Source: CAYQTE01 sp964420285 (GTDB taxonomy: Bacteria; Planctomycetota; Phycisphaerae; Tepidisphaerales; Tepidisphaeraceae). From it: a DNA stretch of 11,087 nucleotides. The notes under the pieces were generated by a model that saw only the letters and a program-made list of their open reading frames with translations, made no database searches and was not told the DNA's origin. Below are positions 5,666 through 11,087 of the stretch, in pieces. A program made the translations under genes and the position numbers. Positions within the stretch are counted from its first letter, which is position 1; each line of letters begins with the position of its first letter. Location: assembly GCA_964420285.1 (NCBI GenBank), contig CAYQTE010000111.1, positions 1 through 11,087 of the forward strand, given 5' to 3'.

Positions 5666-7666
5666 ATGAATTTCTCTCAAGGGAGGAGCGTGGTGTTTTG
5701 GACGGATGGATCATGGCACGCGCCGGCGCTTCGGACCGGGATTGTTCGCCGCCGACGCGAGGGACGCGGTTGCATCGGATGGGCCGTTGCGCCGCTCGTC
5801 GAACCGCTTGAGCCGCGAACGTTGCTCTCGGGCCTGGTAATCATCCCCGTCTTTGACAGTTCGATCACCGGCGACCCCAATGCCGCGGCGATTCAAGCCA
5901 CGATCAACACCGCCATTCAGAACTTCGAGCAGGACTTCACGACGCCAATTACCGTCAAGATCGAGTTTGAGGAATCGACCGCGGTCACACTTTCGGGAAG
6001 CTCCAAGGCTTCGTACCAGGTTTCATATACCCTCTTTCGCAATGCTCTGGTTGCCAGCGCGACCAGCGCCGATGACACGTCCTCACTGGTCAGCGTGCCA
6101 GCCGGGGCGGACAATCCGGACAACAGCGCTTCCGAAGTCGTCCTGACCACCGCCAATGCCCGCGCTTTGGGTTTTTCCAATGCCATGCCGACCGATGGCA
6201 TCGACGGCGTTGTCCTGCTGAATATGCCGAAGTTCAATCTCACCCGCACCAGCATCGACCCGCTCAAATACGATCTCCTTGGCAGCGTGTATCACGAGAT
6301 TGATGAAGTCCTGGGCGTCGAATCGGCACTCAACGGCAGCGCTAATGGTTCGAGCGTTCCCACAACCTACATCGCTGCGGAGGATCTCTTCCGCTACGAC
6401 GCGACGGGCGGGCGCAGTTTCAATACATCGGCCGTCGCCGCCGCCTATTTCTCTGTGGACGGCGGTCATACGCTGCTGGAACAATTTAACCAGATTGCCG
6501 GCGATGACTTCTGCGACTGGTACAACCCCGGCACCCGTACGGCACAGGTGCAAGACGCCACGACGGCGCCAGATGCAACCCCCAATTTGGGGATCGAACT
6601 GACTCTGCTGGATGTCCTTGGCTATTCGCTCGCCCCCGGTGTTCAGGGCGGACTGCTTCCCGACTTACAACCCTATCAGCCGCCGGGATGGTCGGCGCCG
6701 CTGGTGGTTTCCACGACATCCGGCTCCACCATCGCCTCGACCTCCATCACGACTGCCCAGGATGTCTATTTCACCGCCGCCACGATCAATTGGGGGGAGG
6801 TCGCGACTTCGACTGCATATACGACGACGTATGTGTTGGACGGCACGACCGTGGCCACATCGAATGTCACCGCGTCGCTGGCGGTCAATTCCTTTCTTCA
6901 ACGGATTCCGGTGGACCTGGGCACACTGTCGGCCGGTTCCCACACCCTGTCGATGAACATCGACGTGGGCGATACGGCTAACGAAACCAACGTCAACAAC
7001 AACACGTACTCCGTGACGTTCAACGTTCAAACTGCCGCGGACTTTGCATCCATTTCCGACGGCGCTCTCACCATCAATGGCACCGCCGGCGACGATATCA
7101 TCACACTTACGTCCGACGGCACCAACGTGACTGCGACGCTCAACGGCACCGCGTCTGATCCCTTTGCCCTTTCCAGCATCACCTCCATCACCGTCAACGG
7201 AAACGCCGGTAACGACTCAATCACCGTTGAATCGAATATGCCCGCAAGCCTGGGCGTCAGCGTCCAGGGCGGACCGGGCGATGACACGATCATGGGCGGA
7301 CCCGGCAACGATACGCTCGGCGGCGGAGCGGGCAATGACTCCATCGCCGGCGGTCCCGGCGACGACTCGATCAAGGGTGGAGCGGGCGACGACGTTCTTG
7401 CCGGCGGAAAGGGCAACGACACGCTGTTCGGCAGCCTCGGTAATGACACCCTCCGCGGCGGACTCGGTGATGATTCCCTCAACGGCGGCGCTGGGACTAA
7501 CCAGATGTATGGCGGCCAGGGAAACAACACCTTCTATGCAGTGAACGGAACGGCCGATCAGCTCTTTGCGGGTGCGGCCACCAACGACAGCCTGATCTAC
7601 GGCCCCAGCGACAACTACATCATCGAAAGCGGCGTGATTCCGCCGGGGAATGTCACGGCGGCGTGA
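5666..7666 (+). CDS. Secreted metalloprotease-like protein with CARDB-like domain and RTX repeats
   Basis: A predicted exported protein of 666 residues. The long arginine-rich N-terminus ends in the planctomycete motif LEPRTLLSG (48-56). Residues about 57-330 resemble the family I recall as NF038122 metalloproteases. The core is HEIDEVLG (210-217), followed by EDLFRYDATGGRSF, AYFSVDGGHTLLEQFNQ, a GDDFCDWY stretch and LTLLDVLGY. The active-site-like motif is HExxE rather than HExxH, which I believe is normal for this family; proteolysis is not shown by sequence alone. Residues about 333-455 look like a CARDB beta-sandwich (PDLQP at its start, NNTYSVTF at its end). Residues 456-534 are beta-rich. 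Residues 535-624 are ten RTX nonapeptides and 625-666 the tail shared with the upstream gene. The start is chosen by the ribosome site; the frame is open to ATG 5570. It probably acts outside the cell with calcium stabilising the C-terminus. Confidence 0.8.
   Translation: MNFSQGRSVVFWTDGSWHAPALRTGIVRRRREGRGCIGWAVAPLVEPLEPRTLLSGLVIIPVFDSSITGDPNAAAIQATINTAIQNFEQDFTTPITVKIEFEESTAVTLSGSSKASYQVSYTLFRNALVASATSADDTSSLVSVPAGADNPDNSASEVVLTTANARALGFSNAMPTDGIDGVVLLNMPKFNLTRTSIDPLKYDLLGSVYHEIDEVLGVESALNGSANGSSVPTTYIAAEDLFRYDATGGRSFNTSAVAAAYFSVDGGHTLLEQFNQIAGDDFCDWYNPGTRTAQVQDATTAPDATPNLGIELTLLDVLGYSLAPGVQGGLLPDLQPYQPPGWSAPLVVSTTSGSTIASTSITTAQDVYFTAATINWGEVATSTAYTTTYVLDGTTVATSNVTASLAVNSFLQRIPVDLGTLSAGSHTLSMNIDVGDTANETNVNNNTYSVTFNVQTAADFASISDGALTINGTAGDDIITLTSDGTNVTATLNGTASDPFALSSITSITVNGNAGNDSITVESNMPASLGVSVQGGPGDDTIMGGPGNDTLGGGAGNDSIAGGPGDDSIKGGAGDDVLAGGKGNDTLFGSLGNDTLRGGLGDDSLNGGAGTNQMYGGQGNNTFYAVNGTADQLFAGAATNDSLIYGPSDNYIIESGVIPPGNVTAA
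7268..7663 (+). repeat. RTX nonapeptide block plus constant tail, copy 2
   Basis: This has the same architecture as copy 1: ten nonapeptides (7268-7537) and a 42-residue tail (7538-7663). The three positions that are cysteine in copy 1 are Gly, Ala and Ala here. The longest identical DNA run I saw between the copies is 27 bases (5381-5407 and 7607-7633), within the tail. Confidence 0.85.
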
Positions 7667-7802
7667 CCGAGTCCGTGGCATTCCGGCTGGTCGATTGTTT
7701 TCCAGGAGATATGTCGGCCCCCGGTCTTTCGCCGGCGCGCAAGAGACCGCCGTCAATGCACGCACTTTTGACACTGGTAGACCCACAAGCGGGTGTCGCG
7801 CC

Positions 7803-7808
7803 TATAGT
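7803..7808 (+). promoter_or_regulatory. Candidate -10 box for the esterase gene
   Basis: TATAGT (five of six) lies 61 bases before the esterase ATG. TAGACC at 7778-7783 (four of six to TTGACA) would be a -35 with a 19-base spacer. A perfect TTGACA at 7768-7773 is 29 bases away and cannot pair with it in a standard promoter. Transcription would start near 7815, just before the leader hairpin at 7820. Confidence 0.4.
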
Positions 7809-7819
7809 GTGAGGCGGCG

Positions 7820-7838
7820 GCACGATAACGGATCGTGC
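7820..7838 (+). promoter_or_regulatory. Perfect leader hairpin before the esterase gene
   Basis: A 7-bp perfect stem (GCACGAT / ATCGTGC) with loop AACGG would lie at the very 5' end of the transcript predicted from the TATAGT box. Such a 5' hairpin can protect mRNA from decay. It could equally be the stem of a short operator. No known riboswitch is recognised. Confidence 0.45.
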
Positions 7839-7844
7839 TCTTGC

Positions 7845-7851
7845 GGAGGAG
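7845..7851 (+). promoter_or_regulatory. Strong but distant Shine-Dalgarno sequence
   Basis: GGAGGAG is the best ribosome-site match in the window, but it lies 18 bases before ATG 7870, well beyond the usual 5-10. In-frame CTG 7858 is six bases from it. The signal peptide fits ATG 7870 better, so the reason for the spacing is unclear. Confidence 0.5.
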
Positions 7852-7869
7852 TCTAACCTGCGGATTGGC

Positions 7870-8982
7870 ATGAACACCAAATCATTCGTCGCGGCATTGA
7901 TCCTGATTTCCACCAGTGCGGCCATGGCCCAACCGGCGACCGCTCCGGCCACCACCGCTCCGGCCGCGGCCGGACGCGCCGGCGGCCGCGGTCCCACTCC
8001 CACGCGCGATCCGCTGGCGCCGGGATATGTCAAGGCCACCGAATTGCCAGATGGTACCGTTCCGCCGGTTGACGCCGATGGCAATTTCATCATCGGGCCG
8101 ACCCACAAAGCCGCGCCGGAAATGAGCCCCGTCACCGACCCCGCGCTCAAGGGTGACATCTTCAAATTCACGATGCGCTCAACCGACAGCAAGCTCTATC
8201 CCGGCGTTGCTCGTGCCGGAGCGGACGATCCGGCCGGCATTACCGCCCGTCCCGCGCCCTGGACACGCACCGTGTCGGTGTATGTGCCCAAGCAATACGT
8301 CCCCGGCACCGCCGCGCCGTTCATGGTGACCAGCGACGGCGACGGCCGGGCGTTCAGCGTGCTCGATCACCTGATCCCTCTAAAGAAGGTGCCGGTGATG
8401 GTCGTCGTCGCCATCCCAGCCGGCGGCGGGGATGGGCCCGGCAGCGAACGCGGATTGGAATATGACACCATGTCCGGGCGGTACAGCGACTTTGTCGAAA
8501 CGGAAGTCCTGCCCCTGGTTGAGAAGACCGCCCATGTGAAGCTCACGACTGATCCCGACGGGCGCGGGACCATGGGCACCAGTTCCGGCGCCGCCGCCGG
8601 AATGATCATGGCATGGTTTCATCCCGAGCGCTATCACCGCGTTTTGACGTTCTCCGGCACTTTCGTGAACCAGCAATCGCCAATGGATCCGAAGTTTCCG
8701 CACGGCGCCTATGGTCTGCCCGAGACGCTGATTCCCAACAGTCCGCCCAAGCCGCTGCGCATTTTTATCGAGTGCGGCGACCGCGACAACGGCAGCGGCG
8801 GCGGCATGCACGACTGGGTGGCGGCCAACGAAACCATGGCCAAGGTGCTCGCCGACAAGGGGTATCACTACAAGTTCGTCTTCGCCCGCAACGCCGGCCA
8901 CACCGACCGGCCGACGATCTCGGAACTGTATCCCACGGCCCTGGAGTGGCTCTGGAAGGATTATCCGATCACGGGGAAGTAA
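7870..8982 (+). CDS. Exported esterase, enterochelin-esterase-like alpha/beta hydrolase
   Basis: The 370-residue precursor begins with a clear Sec signal peptide: basic MNTK, a hydrophobic core and a likely cut after AMA at residue 20. A low-complexity Ala/Pro/Thr linker (about 21-45) follows. The catalytic domain fits the esterase D / Fes-like alpha/beta hydrolases. The nucleophile elbow is GTSSG with Ser238, a likely acid lies in ECGDRDN (D304 or D306), and the likely catalytic His is H344 in NAGHTDRP. Upstream, SVYVPKQYVPG and PFMVTSDGDGR match the start of this fold. Such enzymes cleave esters of siderophores, feruloylated sugars or acetylated polysaccharides; the substrate here cannot be told. 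It lies 203 bases after the metalloprotease-like gene, so it is probably transcribed alone, and it converges on the toxin gene. A start at CTG 7858 would fit the ribosome site but add four residues before the signal peptide. Confidence 0.85.
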   Translation: MNTKSFVAALILISTSAAMAQPATAPATTAPAAAGRAGGRGPTPTRDPLAPGYVKATELPDGTVPPVDADGNFIIGPTHKAAPEMSPVTDPALKGDIFKFTMRSTDSKLYPGVARAGADDPAGITARPAPWTRTVSVYVPKQYVPGTAAPFMVTSDGDGRAFSVLDHLIPLKKVPVMVVVAIPAGGGDGPGSERGLEYDTMSGRYSDFVETEVLPLVEKTAHVKLTTDPDGRGTMGTSSGAAAGMIMAWFHPERYHRVLTFSGTFVNQQSPMDPKFPHGAYGLPETLIPNSPPKPLRIFIECGDRDNGSGGGMHDWVAANETMAKVLADKGYHYKFVFARNAGHTDRPTISELYPTALEWLWKDYPITGK

Positions 8983-9051
8983 CGTGAATGCGGCGCTGCC
9001 GCCTAACGTGTTCGCTATGAGACCTCGGCGCCGGTGGTGTGGTCGGTGTCA

Positions 9052-9070
9052 GGTAACCCGGCCGGTTATC
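9052..9070. terminator. Hairpin between the converging esterase and AbiEii genes
   Basis: GGTAACC / GGTTATC forms a 7-bp stem with one G-T pair and a 5-base loop (9059-9063). It overlaps the toxin stop codon. There is no T-run on either strand. The position between convergent genes suggests a bidirectional stop, but the sequence support is modest. Confidence 0.3.
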
Positions 9071-9971
9071 ACGCCGTAGCTGCAGTCTGCCCGGTCGGGC
9101 CAATGGCAACGGCTTTGGCCATCGCCACGGCAATATCGAATGCCCGGTCAAGGTCAAAGGTGGCGAAGTCCTTTGCGCGGAGGACAGGCCGAAGGCGGGT
9201 GTCGAGTTGGCCGCGTAGCTGCATGAGGCGACTGGTGCTGACGTTCACCGGGTCATTGCCCGGAATCGCCAGCTTCCGCCGCACCATCTCAACCAGCGTT
9301 GCGTCGGACGTCGGCAATCGAAGCTTTTGGACGGCGTAGTCCAAGTCGAAGAAGTCGCGAATGGCCACCTCGCGGCGTGAGAGGGCCGCACGGAACTTCT
9401 CGGCGAACGCCTCCTCCCGACCAATGCAGGACACCGTCACGGCCGGAACCATGGGCCCGGCGGCGACAGGGTCGCGCAAAAGCGTGCGCGCCCCCGCTTG
9501 CGCCGCCGGCGTCAATAGGGGCTCACGCAGGCTCAATTCCAGGAAAATGGGTTCGTCATGGCCATCCAAAAGCGACGGATAGGTCACGACCCCTCTATAT
9601 TGCGTGGAGTTGCTGTGGCCCTCCATGGGTACCGTCAGGCGAAAGGGCGCCGGAAGGGCCTCGACCGCACGGCGAAGCGGTTCCGCGAGCTTCCGATGGA
9701 CGCGGCGATTTGCATCGGTGGGCACTGACACAGCAAAGTCCAAATCCTCGCTGAGCCGGTAGAAATCGGCATGCACCTTGGCGAGACACGTGCCGCCCTT
9801 GAACACGGCGTTGGCGACGGTCGCGGTGTGCTGGAGCAGCAGCGTGCAGAAGTAGTCTTTCTCGATCAGTCGGGCGATGAAGCCGGTTTCGGCGGCCGTG
9901 TAGCTGACCGCTTCACGAAACAAGTCCACGTCCTCGTGTACCCGGATTCCTTGAAGATGGCGGGTGCTCAT
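9069..9971 (-). CDS. abiEii: AbiEii-type nucleotidyltransferase toxin
   Basis: This is the toxin half of an AbiE toxin-antitoxin system, 300 residues and cytoplasmic. It has the DNA-polymerase-beta-like nucleotidyltransferase motifs of the AbiEii/AbiGii family: KGGT (58-61), then RLSEDLD (72-78) with the metal-binding acidic residues D76 and D78. The C-terminal motif EAFAEKF ... RRE ... RDFFDL (about 187-210) is also present. Characterised members transfer nucleotides; some relatives modify tRNA ends and arrest translation, but the target here is unknown. All key residues are present, so it looks intact. The start ATG 9971 overlaps the antitoxin stop as ATGA. The frame is open upstream to 10049, but that would overlap the antitoxin by about 80 bases and lacks support. 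Translation is probably coupled to the antitoxin. The 3' end faces the esterase gene. Confidence 0.88.
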   Translation of the reverse strand: MSTRHLQGIRVHEDVDLFREAVSYTAAETGFIARLIEKDYFCTLLLQHTATVANAVFKGGTCLAKVHADFYRLSEDLDFAVSVPTDANRRVHRKLAEPLRRAVEALPAPFRLTVPMEGHSNSTQYRGVVTYPSLLDGHDEPIFLELSLREPLLTPAAQAGARTLLRDPVAAGPMVPAVTVSCIGREEAFAEKFRAALSRREVAIRDFFDLDYAVQKLRLPTSDATLVEMVRRKLAIPGNDPVNVSTSRLMQLRGQLDTRLRPVLRAKDFATFDLDRAFDIAVAMAKAVAIGPTGQTAATA

Positions 9972-10825
9972 GGACTTCGTCCGATCCGGTTGTCCAGGAT
10001 ACCCCATCGCGTGCTCGATTTGCCGCGTTTGGGGGCGTTGGGAATCCACGGGATCAGGCTGGAGGAGGGAGCAAGGGCCTTTTGGAGCCGGCGCAACAAG
10101 GGTTCGGCGATTTTCTCCTGTTCCAGCAGGAATCCCACGCGACGTATCGTGCCCTGGTTGCCAAAGCGCAATGTGTCGCGCACTAGATCCTCCACGCGGA
10201 TGCGCCGTGCGGCCAATTCCCGCCTAATCCATTCGTAGCCGCGCGGTAGCGAATCGAAACGAGACCAGTCGTAGACAGCATCGACGAGCGTGCGGACGCG
10301 GGACGAGTAAACCAGTCTCAGCCCATCGCCGGCCGCGACTTCCTCTGCGCTTCCCAGTCGTGGCCTGGCCACCTTGATCAAGGTCAGGCAGATGCTTCCG
10401 ATCTGCCGGTCGCCAGAGAATCGGTCATTGTACAGGTAGGTTCGGGCGGGCACCTGGTCATCAAAGCCGTAGCGGTTGAATGCGTTGGGTCCGCAAATCT
10501 GGTAGCGTCCCGCGCCGCTTTGGCCCGTTTTGCCCGTTGCTTTGGTGGCGATAGGCTGGAGGGCGGACTGCATGAGCGTGGTGATGGCGAGGGCATCGTC
10601 CGGGGTCCAGACACCGGCTAGCGGCAGGCGGGACGGTACAAGGTAGAGGCCGCGGATGACCCGGACGATCAGGCCCTTCCTGGCCAGGTGGCTGAGCAAG
10701 CGGCGTTCCTGTGAATCGCTGAGGCGCAACGGGCCGGCCAAATCCCCCAGACGGACCGTTTGCATTCGGCGCAACTGGGAGTAGGCGAAGAACCGCATTT
10801 CGAGGGGTCCAAGCCGTCTGGCCAT
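9968..10825 (-). CDS. abiEi: AbiEi-type antitoxin and transcriptional repressor
   Basis: This is the antitoxin half of the AbiE pair, 285 residues. The N-terminal region (about 10-75) is a winged-helix DNA-binding domain: MRFFAYSQLRRMQ, LRLSDSQERRLLSHLARKGLI, then the wing RVIRGLYLVPS. Next comes WTPDDALAITTLMQ, typical of AbiEi-like COG5340 proteins. The remainder is the C-terminal antitoxin domain, with TLVDAVYDW as a recognisable stretch. AbiEi proteins repress their own operon by binding inverted repeats at the promoter, and such repeats are present here. The known type IV mechanism counteracts the toxin without stable binding. The ATG at 10825 lies six bases after the -10 box, so the mRNA is probably leaderless. 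A start at M10 is possible, but no ribosome site supports it. The stop overlaps the toxin start by four bases. Confidence 0.87.
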   Translation of the reverse strand: MARRLGPLEMRFFAYSQLRRMQTVRLGDLAGPLRLSDSQERRLLSHLARKGLIVRVIRGLYLVPSRLPLAGVWTPDDALAITTLMQSALQPIATKATGKTGQSGAGRYQICGPNAFNRYGFDDQVPARTYLYNDRFSGDRQIGSICLTLIKVARPRLGSAEEVAAGDGLRLVYSSRVRTLVDAVYDWSRFDSLPRGYEWIRRELAARRIRVEDLVRDTLRFGNQGTIRRVGFLLEQEKIAEPLLRRLQKALAPSSSLIPWIPNAPKRGKSSTRWGILDNRIGRSP

Positions 10826-10831
10826 GACTGT

Positions 10832-10859
10832 ATTCTATTTATCGATAATACGTCGTCAA
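10832..10859 (-). promoter_or_regulatory. abiE promoter
   Basis: On the minus strand, TTGACG (10859-10854, five of six to -35) and TAGAAT (10837-10832, five of six to -10) are separated by 16 bases. Transcription would start within a base or two of the antitoxin ATG at 10825, implying a leaderless message. This is the best sigma-70-type promoter in the window. Confidence 0.72.
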
Positions 10860-10877
10860 GTAATTATCAACAAATAG
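10835..10877. promoter_or_regulatory. abiE operator: 15-bp inverted repeat around the -35 box
   Basis: CTATTTATCGATAAT (10835-10849) and ATTATCAACAAATAG (10863-10877) are inverted copies matching at 13 of 15 positions, separated by 13 bases. The left arm covers part of the -10 box and most of the spacer, and contains the perfect palindrome TTATCGATAA (10839-10848). The right arm lies just upstream of -35. The placement fits autorepression by AbiEi. Confidence 0.68.
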
Positions 10878-10886
10878 AGTACGTCG
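10849..10886. repeat. Direct repeat TACGTCG in the abiE regulatory region
   Basis: TACGTCG occurs at 10849-10855 and again at 10880-10886, 31 bases apart, close to three helical turns, so both would face the same side of the DNA. It overlaps the operator arms. A 7-base repeat may be chance. Confidence 0.35.
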
Positions 10887-11087
10887 CTTGAGGATCGGGG
10901 TTGGGGTCGGCGGAACAACAAGGGAAGGGAGGTCCGTGGTGCGTCATGGCTTTCATCTTGAACCCCCGATGGGTTGCGCGAAGAGCGGCCGCACCTGAAT
11001 TTTTTCTTTTCTTTGCCTTTCTTGGATCGAGTCCTAGTGTAGTGTCTCATAAATACAATATTTTAATGCAATAAATTGCGTGACTTG
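10887..11087. other. Gene-free region upstream of abiE with a terminator-like element
   Basis: I recognise no gene here. A plus-strand terminator-like structure is visible: GG(T)TGCG (10972-10978) can pair with CGCACC (10990-10995), followed by TGAA and a T-rich tract from 11000 with six T in a row. No plus-strand gene precedes it within the window. A 42-codon plus-strand frame (10946-11074) runs through it and reads FFLFFAF from the T-tract, which makes it doubtful. The last 50 bases are AT-rich, with a doubled TAGTG (11035-11044) and a small inverted repeat GCAAT-AA-ATTGC (11068-11079). The change in composition may mark the edge of an acquired segment or the end of a mobile element, but no terminal repeat can be confirmed. 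Confidence 0.4.

Noticed and set aside
7768..7808. TTGACA (7768) with TATAGT (7803) as one promoter
   Set aside because: The spacer is 29 bases, too long for a sigma-70 promoter; only the -10 was kept as a candidate.
9972..10049. A 26-residue N-terminal extension of the AbiEii toxin
   Set aside because: It would lie inside the antitoxin gene; the ATGA overlap at 9968-9971 and the usual family length favour the shorter start.
10897..10932. G-rich run upstream of abiE as a G-quadruplex
   Set aside because: The two groups of G-runs are about 16 bases apart, beyond standard loop lengths.
10856..11050. A 64-codon minus-strand frame in the abiE upstream region
   Set aside because: It overlaps the abiE -35 box and operator arm, and its lysine-rich start derives from the T-rich tract; no ribosome site or family match.
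10946..11074. A 42-codon plus-strand frame beginning ATG GCT TTC
   Set aside because: Its hydrophobic stretch is just the T-rich tract, no ribosome site precedes it, and I know of no matching family.

Overview
The window looks like chromosomal DNA from a GC-rich planctomycete, most likely of the Phycisphaerae or a related class. The main reason is that two neighbouring secreted proteins carry the N-terminal LEPRTLLSG / LESRAYLSG motif typical of planctomycete extracellular proteins. This assignment is inferred from gene content; no rRNA or other marker is present.

Layout, left to right. (1) 1-1868, minus: an elongation factor G of the EF-G2-like subgroup, whose C-terminus runs off the left edge. 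(2) 1869-2154: a divergent promoter region. (3) 2155-2913, plus: a small kinase-fold protein. (4) 2975-3538, plus: LeuD, the small subunit of 3-isopropylmalate dehydratase. (5) 3647-5440 and 5666-7666, plus: two large extracellular proteins. One is an FG-GAP/VCBS beta-propeller and the other a metalloprotease-like protein with a CARDB-like domain. Both end in almost the same 132-residue module of ten RTX nonapeptide repeats plus a constant 42-residue tail. (6) 7870-8982, plus: an exported esterase of the enterochelin-esterase-like alpha/beta hydrolase group. (7) 9069-10825, minus: a two-gene AbiE-type toxin-antitoxin system, antitoxin first, toxin second, joined by an ATGA overlap. (8) 10826-11087: the abiE promoter and operator, then an AT-rich, apparently gene-free end.

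How the parts relate. EF-G, the kinase-like protein and LeuD are housekeeping or conserved genes with no visible functional link to each other. The propeller protein, the metalloprotease-like protein and the esterase are all predicted to be exported. The first two share a C-terminal module that may direct them to the same export route or surface location. The gaps of about 200 bases between these three genes suggest separate transcripts. The AbiE pair is a self-contained accessory module that converges on the esterase gene. Its promoter is unusually readable: near-consensus -35 and -10 boxes, a 15-bp inverted repeat around the -35 box, and an antitoxin start codon at the predicted transcription start.

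I see no rRNA, tRNA, CRISPR array, intact insertion sequence or complete novel defence system. The least explained elements are the shared RTX/tail module and the unassigned last 200 bases.
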